Shown: positions 45,370 through 54,164 of the stretch, one piece after another
Numbering within the stretch: the stretch's first letter is position 1
Layout of the letters: every line of letters begins with the position of its first letter
Assembly (NCBI GenBank): GCA_016213785.1
Contig: JACQZQ010000003.1
Coordinates: forward strand, 1 to 64,000
Direction: 5' to 3'
DNA: 64,000 nucleotides
Source of the DNA: Acidobacteriota bacterium
Lineage (GTDB): Bacteria; Acidobacteriota; Blastocatellia; Chloracidobacteriales; JADJPF01
Position numbers and translations under genes: made by a program
Notes under the pieces: generated by a model
What the model was told of the DNA's origin: nothing
Seen by the model: only the letters and a program-made list of their open reading frames with translations
The model's database searches: none

Positions 45370-46530
45370 TTATTGAAAAGCTTCTAAGTATTTTATCCCG
45401 CTACCAGTATTAAATAAAACAACGCTTTCTTCTGGCTTAATAAAATTATTAGTTAGTAGTTTATCTAGTGCTGCTAATGTTGCACCACCTTCAGGAGCAG
45501 CAAAAATTCCTTCTAAACGGCTGATTTCTCTTGCTCCAGAAATAAGCTCACTATCAGAAACAGCTAAGGCTATTCCTTGGCTACTATGTAAAATATCTAG
45601 CATAATAAAATCACCAATTGCTTTTGGAACTCTTAAACCTGAAGCAACTGTATGAGCATTCTTTATTTCTATTCCTGGAGTTGAGCTATTAAAAATTTCT
45701 ACCATTGGGGCACAACCTGTAGCTTGTACAGAAATCATTTTAGGACGTTTACTATCAATCCATCCCATTTCTTGCATTTCATCAAAAGCTTTCCACATTC
45801 CTATAAGTCCTGTTCCTCCGCCTGTTGGGTAAAGAATTACATCAGGGAGTTGCCAATTAAGTTGTTCTGCAAGCTCATAACCCATAGTCTTTTTACCTTC
45901 AATCCTATAAGGTTCTTTAAGCGTGGAGACATCAAACCAACCTTCTTTATCTTTATTTTCCATTACAACACGAGCACAGTCTGTAATTAGTCCATCGATT
46001 AAAGTTACGCTAGCTCCACAGCTTTCCGCTTCTAAACGATTGACTATAGGGACATCCTTAGGCATAAAAATATAAGCTTCCATACCTGCTTTAGCAGCAT
46101 AGGCGGCTAGTGCACCTCCAGCATTACCTGCTGTAGGGACTGCAAGCTTTTTTAATCCTAATTCTTTAGCCATTGATACAGCCATTGCCATACCACGAGC
46201 CTTAAAAGATGCTGTAGGATTTAAACCCTCATCCTTAATATAGAGTTTAACCATTTGGCGGGATTTTCCTAAATTTTTAGCATGAAATAGTGGAGTAAAT
46301 CCTTCGCCTAAAGAGACTATGTTTTCCTGCTTTTCTACAGGAAGTACCTCTTTATAGCGCCAAAGATTTGCTTCACGGCCAACTAGCTTATCTATGGATA
46401 AATTTTGTCTGACTTTTTTTAAGTCATGATGAACTTTAAGAGGTTTTCCACAAGCTTGACACAATTGATGGATTTTTTGTTTTTCATATTCTTTTCCGCA
46501 TTTAAAACAACTAAGGTGTGTAACGTACAT
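45370..46530 (-). CDS. thrC: Threonine synthase
   Basis: The 386-residue protein is a PLP enzyme converting O-phosphohomoserine to threonine. A zinc ribbon leads it (CFKCGKEYEK...CQACGK). The Lys of NPTASFKARGMA binds PLP, and PTAGNAGGALAAYAAKAG and PTGGGTGLIG form the phosphate cup. The ATG at 46530 is preferred over 46584 because GGAG stands five bases upstream and the ribbon then begins properly. It is divergent from the phosphodiesterase-type gene at 46695. A cysteate-synthase or related beta-replacing PLP enzyme is a minor alternative. Confidence 0.88.
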   Translation of the reverse strand: MYVTHLSCFKCGKEYEKQKIHQLCQACGKPLKVHHDLKKVRQNLSIDKLVGREANLWRYKEVLPVEKQENIVSLGEGFTPLFHAKNLGKSRQMVKLYIKDEGLNPTASFKARGMAMAVSMAKELGLKKLAVPTAGNAGGALAAYAAKAGMEAYIFMPKDVPIVNRLEAESCGASVTLIDGLITDCARVVMENKDKEGWFDVSTLKEPYRIEGKKTMGYELAEQLNWQLPDVILYPTGGGTGLIGMWKAFDEMQEMGWIDSKRPKMISVQATGCAPMVEIFNSSTPGIEIKNAHTVASGLRVPKAIGDFIMLDILHSSQGIALAVSDSELISGAREISRLEGIFAAPEGGATLAALDKLLTNNFIKPEESVVLFNTGSGIKYLEAFQ

Positions 46531-46694
46531 TTTGGCTCCAAAAAATTTTATAAAGAATGAAGTAAGATAGCTTGGGATAACCAAATAGACAACCTTTAAT
46601 GACAGATAATGACAGGCAGGTTAACTTGTCATTTACTCTACAAAAAATTAGGATAGCTTTCCGCTAATTTATTGTTTCTTAAGGAGCATTTTTA

Positions 46695-48071
46695 ATGAAA
46701 AAAGTTATGGTGATTGGGCTAGATTGTGCAGCGCCACAACTAGTTTTTGGTGAGTGGCGTGATGAGCTACCTAACCTAAGAGCATTGATGGAAAAAGGGG
46801 TGTGGGGAAAATTAAGATCTACTGACCCTCCTATTACTGTACCTGCTTGGATGTCAATGTTAACATCTAAAAATCCTGGAAGACTTGGGTTTTATGGCTT
46901 ACGAAACCGAGCAGACTATTCTTATGCAAAAATGTCTATACCTAATTCTGCTCATGTTAAAGAGCCTACTGTATGGGAAATCCTCTCTAAAGCAGGAAAA
47001 AAATGTATAGTTTTAGGCGTTCCACAAACTTACCCACCTAAACCATTAAACGGTTATTTAGTTTCTTGTTTTCTTACTCCTAGCACTAAAAGCGATTTTA
47101 CTTATCCTAAAGAATTTAAGACTGAAGTAGAAGAAGTTACTAGCGGTTATATTCTAGATTGTGATAACTTCCGCAATGATGATAAAGACCGAATATTAGA
47201 TCAAATTTTTGCTATGACTGATAAACGGTTTCGTTTAGCTAGCCATTGTCTAAAAACTAAAGAATGGGACTTTTTTATGATGGTAGAAATGGGAACAGAC
47301 CGTATCCATCATGGTTTTTGGAAATATATGGATGCTAAACACCTTAAACACGAACCAGGAAACCCTTACCAAGATGCAATCAAACGCTATTATAAATTTT
47401 GTGATGAACGCTTAGGCGAATTAGTTAAACTTGCTGGAGAAGATACTACTATCTTAGTTGTCTCTGATCATGGAGCAAGAAAAATGGATGGCGGTATTTG
47501 TATTAATGAGTGGTTAATTAAAGAAGGTTATCTTACTCTAAAACAAACACCTAAAGAACCTGCTCCAGTAGAAAAATGTGATGTTGATTGGGAAAAAACT
47601 CGTGCTTGGGGTTCAGGTGGCTATTACGCTAGATTAATGGTCAATGTTAAAGGCCGTGAACCTCAAGGAACTGTTGATCCTAGTGAATATGAAGCTTTTA
47701 GACAGGAATTAATTACCAAACTAGAAGCTTTACCTAATCACGAAGGAAAGCCAATGCTAACCAAAGTAGTACGACCAGAAGAAGTTTATCCAGAATGTCG
47801 TAATATTCCACCAGATCTTTTTGTTTATTTTGATGATCTAAATTGGCGTTCTGTCGGTTCAATAGGAACAGGAGAGATTTACACTTTTGAAAATGATACA
47901 GGCCCAGATGATGCAAATCATGATTGGCACGGAATCTTTATTATGCATCGCCCAACAGATGAAACTAGCATTGAACGAACAGACCTAAATATTAAAGATG
48001 TTGCTCCAACAATTTTGCATTATATAGAAAATGCAATTCCTGAAGATATGGAAGGAAAAGTAATTGGATAA
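46695..48071 (+). CDS. Type I phosphodiesterase/nucleotide pyrophosphatase-family enzyme
   Basis: The 458-residue protein belongs to the alkaline phosphatase superfamily. Metal and nucleophile motifs appear in order: VIGLDCAAPQ (Asp), DPPITVPAWMSMLT (nucleophile Thr near 57), ETGTDRIHHGFW, VVSDHGARKMDG, and DANHDWHGIF (final His). There is no signal peptide, so it seems cytoplasmic. Related enzymes act on nucleotide or lipid-linked phosphates, and some are linked to envelope glycan genes; the GT9 gene next door fits that, but substrate is unknown. AAGGAG precedes the ATG. Confidence 0.85.
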   Translation: MKKVMVIGLDCAAPQLVFGEWRDELPNLRALMEKGVWGKLRSTDPPITVPAWMSMLTSKNPGRLGFYGLRNRADYSYAKMSIPNSAHVKEPTVWEILSKAGKKCIVLGVPQTYPPKPLNGYLVSCFLTPSTKSDFTYPKEFKTEVEEVTSGYILDCDNFRNDDKDRILDQIFAMTDKRFRLASHCLKTKEWDFFMMVEMGTDRIHHGFWKYMDAKHLKHEPGNPYQDAIKRYYKFCDERLGELVKLAGEDTTILVVSDHGARKMDGGICINEWLIKEGYLTLKQTPKEPAPVEKCDVDWEKTRAWGSGGYYARLMVNVKGREPQGTVDPSEYEAFRQELITKLEALPNHEGKPMLTKVVRPEEVYPECRNIPPDLFVYFDDLNWRSVGSIGTGEIYTFENDTGPDDANHDWHGIFIMHRPTDETSIERTDLNIKDVAPTILHYIENAIPEDMEGKVIG

Positions 48072-48140
48072 TAATATGTACGGGCAGACACATAGGTCTG
48101 CCCGTACAGCCTTTTATTAGGTCTGCCCGTACATATTATT
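48070..48140. repeat. Composite GC-rich inverted repeat (REP/MITE-like)
   Basis: An arm AATAATATGTACGGGCAGAC (48070-48089) has a perfect 20-base inverse at 48121-48140, and a 12-base inverse (GTCTGCCCGTAC) also at 48096-48107. Thus one left arm can pair with either of two right arms. It starts at the stop codon of the phosphodiesterase gene and stops just before the GT9 start. It looks like a dispersed extragenic palindrome and could act as an mRNA end or processing site. Confidence 0.8.
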
Positions 48141-48151
48141 AATAGATTTAA

Positions 48152-49330
48152 ATGTATTATAATTTTGAATATTGGTTAGAACATGCAATAGAAAAATCCT
48201 TACGTATCTATAATATTCTCTTTTTAAAAAAGCCTGCTAAACCTTGCCCAGAAGAGGTAAAAAAAATTTTAATCTGTGCCTATCATGGAATAGGTAATTT
48301 TATCCTCTATACTCCAACAATTGCAGCAATAAAAAAATATTTTCCTGAGGCTGAAATACATCTTCAAGTAGGCAATAAAACAGGTTGTGAGTATGTGTTA
48401 GATGGAGCAGGATATTTTACTAAAACCTATGATATTTCTAATCGCTCTACCTGGTCTGATTGGATAAAGCATATTCGTAAAATTCGACGCTCAAAATATG
48501 ATTTAATTATCAATGAGTTTCATAGTAATTCATACTTTTTAGCATTAATGGTAAGTCTTAGTGCTGCTAAATATCGTGTAGGGCATGTAGGTAGTCCAGG
48601 TTGGCCTGATCGTTATGGGTTTATCTATAATGTGCCTGTTAAAATGCAAGAAGCACAACACGAAGTAGATCGTTATTTTGCTTTAGCTAGAGAATTAGGC
48701 ATACCAGAAGATTTACTTAATCTGCACCCTTTTATGTATGTTGATAGTAGTGAAAAAGAAAAGGCAATAGACTTTCTTAAAAACAATAGAATTAACAAAG
48801 AGACTTTAGTAATTGGTATTCAAATGGGCACATCGCCTACAATGCGATGGAAACAATGGCAACCTGCACGATATAGAGAGCTAGTAATTAAGCTAACAAA
48901 AAAATTCCCTGAAGCCTGTCTACTAATGCTAGGTGCTAAAAATGAAGTAGAGATGATTAAGCAGTGGACTAGAGATATTAATGGAAATATTATAATAGCT
49001 GCTGGAGAAACAACACTTTCTGTAGCAGCAGCAATGATTGAGCGCTGTAATTTACTAGTCTGTAATGATAGCGGGTTGATGCATGTAGCTGTTGCAATGA
49101 AAACCCCAGTAGTAGCTATTTATGGCCCAACAGATTATCGCCGGACTGCTCCCTTAGGTAAAATTCATGTTATGATTAGAAAAACTGATATAGCTTGTAG
49201 CCCCTGTTTTAAGCTAGAAGGGGATAGTCAAGTTACTTCTTGTTCTCATCAAAATTGTCTTAATACTATCGAAGTAGATGAAGTATTAAACGCTATAGCT
49301 AATAAAATAAACGAGTTAATAAAACATTAA
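48152..49330 (+). CDS. GT9-family glycosyltransferase (heptosyltransferase-like)
   Basis: The 392-residue protein has the GT9 two-domain pattern: KILICAYHGIGNFILYTPTI at the N-terminal domain and GIQMGTSPTMRWKQWQ, then CNDSGLMHVAVAMKTPVVAIYGPTD at the nucleotide-sugar site. LPS heptosyltransferases use ADP-heptose; related ones build other surface glycans. It follows the phosphodiesterase gene on the same strand and may share a pathway. Sugar and acceptor are unknown. Confidence 0.87.
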   Translation: MYYNFEYWLEHAIEKSLRIYNILFLKKPAKPCPEEVKKILICAYHGIGNFILYTPTIAAIKKYFPEAEIHLQVGNKTGCEYVLDGAGYFTKTYDISNRSTWSDWIKHIRKIRRSKYDLIINEFHSNSYFLALMVSLSAAKYRVGHVGSPGWPDRYGFIYNVPVKMQEAQHEVDRYFALARELGIPEDLLNLHPFMYVDSSEKEKAIDFLKNNRINKETLVIGIQMGTSPTMRWKQWQPARYRELVIKLTKKFPEACLLMLGAKNEVEMIKQWTRDINGNIIIAAGETTLSVAAAMIERCNLLVCNDSGLMHVAVAMKTPVVAIYGPTDYRRTAPLGKIHVMIRKTDIACSPCFKLEGDSQVTSCSHQNCLNTIEVDEVLNAIANKINELIKH

Positions 49331-49532
49331 CAAATAATTAATAAAAATTTTTTATATAAAATCAAGTACCAAAAAAATTAAACTAGTAAATTAGGGTCAA
49401 TTAACTAGTTGATTTTATTTTAGTTAATTAGCTTTTAGTGTTTAGTTTATGCTCTAAGTGTAGTAGTAACAACAAGCCTATGATAGACTAAGCGTTTATC
49501 AAAAGGAAAATCTTAAAGGTAGTATTAATCTA

Positions 49533-51242
49533 ATGAGTGTTTCAGCCGAACAAAGTAAGTGGCAATTGTGTCACTATGACCGCAAAAGTGTAACCCGTTT
49601 GGCGCATTCCTTAGGTTTGTTTGAAACTACAGCCGCTTTACTTGTTAGACGAGGGGTTTCTACTCCTTTAGAGGCAGAAAAATTCCTTCACCCTAAACTC
49701 TCAGATCTTTATTCACCTTTTTTAATGTGTGATATGGCTAGGGCTGTAGAACGTATTGATAAAGCTATTGCAAGGGGTGAAAAAATTTTAGTTTACGGTG
49801 ATTATGATGTTGATGGAACTACGGCAACAGTAATACTAAAAAAAGCCTTAGAAACTGTAGGTGCAGCAGTTAATTATTATATTCCACAACGCCTTGTAGA
49901 TGGTTATGGTATGCGAGAATCTGCAATTGATAAAGCGGGTGTAGAAGGGTATAAATTAATTATTAGCGTTGATTGTGGTATTAGAGCACATGCCGTAATT
50001 GAATATGCTACTAGTTTAGGAATAGACGTAATTATTACTGATCATCATATTCCTGAAGGTGAATTACCAGCAGCAACAGCAATACTTAATCCTAAACGTC
50101 CTGACTGTAATTATCCAGATAAAAATTTAGCTGGTTGTGGAGTAGCTTTTAAGCTCGCTCAAGCTTTGCTTTCAAAATATTTGTGTCTTAAAGAGTTACC
50201 CTCTTTACTAATGATTGCTGCTATAGGAACAATTGCTGATATTGTTCCACTAGTTGGAGAAAATAGAGTAATTGCTAAATGCGGGCTTATAGAACTTTCA
50301 CGCTCTAATAATATAGGGTTGCGAGCGTTGTTTGAGATTTCAGGAATAAATGGACGACAAATTACTTGCTATGATATTGGCTATAAAATTGCCCCTAGAA
50401 TTAATGCCGTAGGTCGGATGGGAGGTGCTAGTTCTGCTGTAGAAATATTTTCAGCCCCAACTCTAGAAATAGCCTCACAACTTGCTAAAGAGATGAACGA
50501 GCAAAATATAGCACGTCAACGTACAGAAGCCGATATAATTAGTGAGATTATGTTGCAGCTAGAAAATGAAAAAGCTTTTAAGAAAGATAGTGTAATTGTT
50601 CTAGCTGGTGAACGCTGGCATAGAGGCGTAATTGGTATAGCAGCATCAAAAGTAGTAGAAAAAACCCAAAAACCTGCTGTTGTTATTTCTATTGAAGATG
50701 GAATAGGTTATGGTTCTGGTCGCTCTATTAAAGAATTTCCTATTTTAGAGGCTTTTGATAATTGTCCAGAACTTTTTGAACATTATGGAGGACATTCTCA
50801 CGCAGCAGGGTTAACACTAAAGGCTGAAAACATTGGTGAATTAAAACGTCGAGTAAATGAGTTTGCTAAAAACTTCTTAGCCCAAGAAGAACCTAACCTA
50901 GAAAAAGAAATCGATGGAAAACTAGGTTTTGCAGAAATTAATTATGATTTAATGAAGGAAATAGTAATGCTAGAGCCTTTTGGGGCAGCTAATCCAATAC
51001 CTGTATTTTTAACTGAAAATGTAAAAATTGTTGATGGGCCTCATCTAGTTAGAGATCGCCACTTAAAATTCCGCTTATCTCACTGTGGACATACCCTAGA
51101 TGCTATTTGGTGGGGAGCAGCAGAATATATAAATGATTTTTCTTCTACAGGATATTACCGATTAGTATTTTCCTTAGCCGAGTCTAACTATTTTAATGCT
51201 AAAAATATGCAAATAGCTATAAAAGAGCTATTTTTAATCTAA
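49533..51242 (+). CDS. recJ: Single-stranded-DNA exonuclease RecJ
   Basis: RecJ degrades single-stranded DNA 5' to 3' in recombination and repair. The 569-residue length is standard. DHH-phosphoesterase motifs are intact: VYGDYDVDGTTAT, the SVDCGI strand, DHHIPEG, and the DHHA1 region with GERWHRGVIGIAASKVVE, YGSGRSIKEF and HYGGHSHAAG. A C-terminal OB-like domain follows. It is a single-gene unit, with a 202-base AT-rich gap upstream in which nothing else was found. Confidence 0.93.
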   Translation: MSVSAEQSKWQLCHYDRKSVTRLAHSLGLFETTAALLVRRGVSTPLEAEKFLHPKLSDLYSPFLMCDMARAVERIDKAIARGEKILVYGDYDVDGTTATVILKKALETVGAAVNYYIPQRLVDGYGMRESAIDKAGVEGYKLIISVDCGIRAHAVIEYATSLGIDVIITDHHIPEGELPAATAILNPKRPDCNYPDKNLAGCGVAFKLAQALLSKYLCLKELPSLLMIAAIGTIADIVPLVGENRVIAKCGLIELSRSNNIGLRALFEISGINGRQITCYDIGYKIAPRINAVGRMGGASSAVEIFSAPTLEIASQLAKEMNEQNIARQRTEADIISEIMLQLENEKAFKKDSVIVLAGERWHRGVIGIAASKVVEKTQKPAVVISIEDGIGYGSGRSIKEFPILEAFDNCPELFEHYGGHSHAAGLTLKAENIGELKRRVNEFAKNFLAQEEPNLEKEIDGKLGFAEINYDLMKEIVMLEPFGAANPIPVFLTENVKIVDGPHLVRDRHLKFRLSHCGHTLDAIWWGAAEYINDFSSTGYYRLVFSLAESNYFNAKNMQIAIKELFLI

Positions 51243-51268
51243 AGCTCTATGAAAGAGTTGGTAATAGT

Positions 51269-52126
51269 TTATACAAGATGTAGGGTTTGCTCTTCTAGCG
51301 CTCTAGCTATTATTTCTTGGGCAATAGATTTTGTTATACCACTAGCCATTGCTCGCTCAATAGCCTGATGGATGGTTAAACTAGAACGGGCTTCAATTAA
51401 AACTAAGTAATCTGATTTTTCTATATCAATTAAAGAAACTCCATTAGCAGCAGGAACACACATTAAATAAGATTTCTTCTTTGTCTCAACTGCTGGTAAA
51501 TCCATTAAACGAGGCGCATCATCACATAAAACCATTGCAGGCATTAAATTTACTTCAAAAAGATATTTTTCTATTTTTTGAATGGTTAAGACTGTGTTGG
51601 CTTGAAATGCTCCTACATCCGCACCTGGAACGAATTTTATTCTTAAGTCATCCTTTAAAGTTTTTGGTAAAGGTGTAACTCTTATTTTCTGGAACTCCCT
51701 ACGACATCTAGCCATTAAACTTTCTAGACGCAAAACATCGGCTAGTTGAGGGGTTTTTAGCTCTTTTTGGCGGAATTTTTCTGATAAGTATTCAGCAAAA
51801 GCCAGTCCCATTGAGCCACGTTTTTGAATTGAGTCATGAAATTGAGGACTAGAAAAAAACTTATCCAAAAAAGCAAGTTGTCTAGTTTCTGCTAAAACCA
51901 AAGTAGTAGAAGCCTTAAACTCTTCTACTAGGCTTCTCATTGTACGTAAACGCCTAAGTGAGTCATAACTCCAAGCCCGTGAGTCTATAGCTAAAAGCTG
52001 AGCTTTTTCTTCTTTACTTAAATCCAATCCTAAAAGTGCACTATCAGGGTCTTCATAAACAAACTTAACAAACTTTTCATCAAAAAGTAATCTTACAGTT
52101 AGATGTTGTAATGTATGGTAACTCAT
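51269..52126 (-). CDS. Partner protein of the DUF692/MNIO enzyme
   Basis: The ATG at 52126 overlaps the MNIO stop codon as TAATG, so the protein (285 residues) is translationally coupled to it. The N-terminal 60 residues (LTVRLLFDEKFVKFVYEDPDSAL and LSKEEKAQLLAIDSRAW) resemble the small helical LigA/Nif11-type domain seen in MNIO partners such as MbnC/TglI-type proteins. The rest is mixed alpha/beta and not recognised. In known pairs the partner recruits the precursor peptide. Coupling is seen directly; the partner role is inferred. Confidence 0.7.
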   Translation of the reverse strand: MSYHTLQHLTVRLLFDEKFVKFVYEDPDSALLGLDLSKEEKAQLLAIDSRAWSYDSLRRLRTMRSLVEEFKASTTLVLAETRQLAFLDKFFSSPQFHDSIQKRGSMGLAFAEYLSEKFRQKELKTPQLADVLRLESLMARCRREFQKIRVTPLPKTLKDDLRIKFVPGADVGAFQANTVLTIQKIEKYLFEVNLMPAMVLCDDAPRLMDLPAVETKKKSYLMCVPAANGVSLIDIEKSDYLVLIEARSSLTIHQAIERAMASGITKSIAQEIIARALEEQTLHLV

Positions 52127-53013
52127 TATTTTACAGTTAGTTTTGGGGTTTCTATTTTGCAAGGAAACATTTCATTTAATTTTATAAAATTATCTAAGCA
52201 TTCCTCAGCAGCATTATGTTCACATTCATAAACAATTGCACGTAAGTTTTTAGCACGTTCAATAACATACTTAAGGATTTGCCAAGTTGATTCTAATGGC
52301 TCAGGCGAGTGATCATCATCTATATATTGATAGCCATTAGTTTCTTTTAATACTCCTCCAGCAATATGCATTTCAATTACTCGCTCAAAAGGAAAATTGT
52401 CAAACCCTGTTAAAGGTGCAAGGTTTCGGCTATGTTGGAAAATGGCTAGATGAGCACAATCTAGAAGTATCCCACAATCTGCACGTTCAGCAATTTCAGC
52501 AAAATATTCTAAAATATGCATTTCACCTAAGTAGACAACCGAGGGAGGATTTTCTGGCAAACAGCAAAGTGCTGATTGTTCTTGGATTTGTCTAATATTA
52601 TCTACAGATTCTAAAACTGAGTCCATACATAAAATAGGAGGCATTAGCATTTGATGGCCTCGCTCGCGCCGTCCAAAATGCCAACGACCAGCATCACCAC
52701 ATAACCAAGTAGCATTTATTTCCTTAGCCATTTCTATAGTCTCAACTAACCAATCACTAGTTAGATCGATTCTTTCCTCAATATTTATATCTAGAAAATG
52801 GTATGTAGTTGGAAGTCCAGTTGATGCCCATCGTCGGACATGTTCATCTAGTCCTCTATCTAAATCTCCGCCATATTCAAAAAAATGTACCAGTTCAGGA
52901 TAATTTTCTTGTAAAAGGCAAGCCTCTATTCCTTTATTAGCAGAACCAAACTCTCCAGAAATGCCTACACCTAGGCGAGGAATTTTTGCAATTTTATCAA
53001 AAAATTTAGTCAT
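52126..53013 (-). CDS. DUF692 (MNIO) multinuclear iron oxidative enzyme, divergent
   Basis: The 295-residue TIM-barrel protein fits DUF692, which includes MbnB, TglH and ChrH, iron enzymes that oxidatively modify cysteine or other residues of peptides. Features include RLGVGISGEF at the start, TYHFLDINI, RGHQMLMPP, PENPPS, DCAHLAIF, EMHIAGG and YIDDDHSPE, then a Glu in YECEHN. The usual Glu/Asp-x-His metal pair after the fourth strand seems to read CGDAGRW here, so one ligand may be changed or shifted. It follows the 67-residue gene by 35 bases and is coupled to its partner. Confidence 0.78.
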   Translation of the reverse strand: MTKFFDKIAKIPRLGVGISGEFGSANKGIEACLLQENYPELVHFFEYGGDLDRGLDEHVRRWASTGLPTTYHFLDINIEERIDLTSDWLVETIEMAKEINATWLCGDAGRWHFGRRERGHQMLMPPILCMDSVLESVDNIRQIQEQSALCCLPENPPSVVYLGEMHILEYFAEIAERADCGILLDCAHLAIFQHSRNLAPLTGFDNFPFERVIEMHIAGGVLKETNGYQYIDDDHSPEPLESTWQILKYVIERAKNLRAIVYECEHNAAEECLDNFIKLNEMFPCKIETPKLTVK

Positions 53014-53048
53014 AGATTTATTTAATCACTATCAAAAAACTTATTAAA

Positions 53049-53252
53049 TTACTTATTAGAATCATCTTCTTTAAGCCCATCACGTAGGTGAAAATGCAGG
53101 GTCGCTCGTTTTGATTCAGTCGGTAGCATTAAATATAAATATTTATCTACTGCTTGACAAAACTTAATAACTAGTTCTTTAGCACAACCTGTGCGCTCAC
53201 AAAGTAACTCTATTTCTTCTCGACTCCAACCATTAATTAGTTTATTTTCCAT
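53049..53252 (-). CDS. Small three-cysteine protein in the MNIO cluster
   Basis: The 67-residue protein begins inside the end of the upstream gene (16-base overlap) and ends 35 bases before the MNIO start, so it belongs to the same transcript. Cysteines occur at about 18, 23 and 31 (LLCERTGCAKELVIKFC). The first half could form a helix-turn-helix-like or DUF3606-like fold, and the tail is charged. It is the only small Cys-bearing product beside the MNIO gene, so it is a candidate substrate, but it lacks an obvious leader/core split. Confidence 0.65.
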   Translation of the reverse strand: MENKLINGWSREEIELLCERTGCAKELVIKFCQAVDKYLYLMLPTESKRATLHFHLRDGLKEDDSNK

Positions 53253-54112
53253 TTAAATTTTTTCTTATAGGAACTTGGAATATTAAAAAAAGCTTCTATG
53301 TTATTGTCAAACTCTTCTTTTAATTTTAACCTTTCAATCTCTTCTTCTAAAGATTTAGAAGTACTATCACGACCACCTAAGGCTAAGAGTTTTTCCTCTT
53401 TTAATGTATGTTGAAGTTTTTCTTTATAACTATATATATCATCAATTAAACTTTTACATTCATCTCTATAAACTCTTTTATTAAGGGTTATTTCTTTATT
53501 CATTGCTCCTTCATTAGCCCAAATAAGTAAACGTAGTTCTAGATTTGATATCTCCATATACAAATCTGTGATATTACGTAGGTCTATTGCTTCCAAAGCT
53601 ATTAATCTATTTTTACATTGACTATAATCAATAACTTCATCTTTTGGGTCTAACGCCTTTAGTCGGTTATAGATACGCTTAGCTTTAATATCAAATTTTT
53701 TTCTTAGATATTTAACATAGTCTTTATTTCGTTCAATACGTTTTTTATTTAAGTATTGAAAAACCGTATTTATATCTTCTTGAATTTTTCCTTGTTTTAA
53801 CACAAAGAAAATACTAGCTATTTCACTATCTCGCAAGTCTTCTGATACTGCTATTTTTAATTTACCTTTTTCAAGAATTTTTTGCAGCACTTCTTTCCAT
53901 TCTTTTGTAATGACTTCAATATTTTGTTTAATTTCTTTTAACTTAATTTTAATTTCTTTTTTTTGTTCTTCATAGCAAACTTCTTCGCTACTTCCTTTAA
54001 CCCAAAACTTAGTCTTTCTCCAAACACTAGGAGATTTACCACAATTTTGACAACGGTGGTCTTCAATCAATAGCCAAAAGTCTTTACAGTTGGGGCATAA
54101 CTCACCTTTCAT
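53237..54112 (-). CDS. Zinc-ribbon/coiled-coil protein of unknown function
   Basis: The 291-residue protein starts with a four-cysteine ribbon (C6, C9, C21, C24) and is then almost entirely Lys/Glu-rich helix, likely coiled coil, interrupted near residue 255. No family is recognised. It is the first gene of the four-gene MNIO transcript and overlaps the 67-residue gene. Its AT and Lys content is higher than that of neighbouring genes, but the frame and overlap support real coding. Confidence 0.62.
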   Translation of the reverse strand: MKGELCPNCKDFWLLIEDHRCQNCGKSPSVWRKTKFWVKGSSEEVCYEEQKKEIKIKLKEIKQNIEVITKEWKEVLQKILEKGKLKIAVSEDLRDSEIASIFFVLKQGKIQEDINTVFQYLNKKRIERNKDYVKYLRKKFDIKAKRIYNRLKALDPKDEVIDYSQCKNRLIALEAIDLRNITDLYMEISNLELRLLIWANEGAMNKEITLNKRVYRDECKSLIDDIYSYKEKLQHTLKEEKLLALGGRDSTSKSLEEEIERLKLKEEFDNNIEAFFNIPSSYKKKFKWKIN

Positions 54113-54164
54113 CCACGTTACCTCCTAGAAATTACCTCTACTTGTCATTCTATTTATAAACTTT

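Noticed and set aside
45370-46530. CRISPR array or prophage remnants anywhere in the window
   Set aside because: No regularly spaced direct repeats of CRISPR type, integrase, transposase, terminase or capsid-like gene was found in any part of the 64 kb; this entry is a placeholder for the whole window.
53049-53252. Firm call of the 67-residue protein as a RiPP precursor
   Set aside because: It is adjacent to an MNIO gene and carries three Cys, but there is no recognisable leader-core organisation, so only a candidate role is stated.
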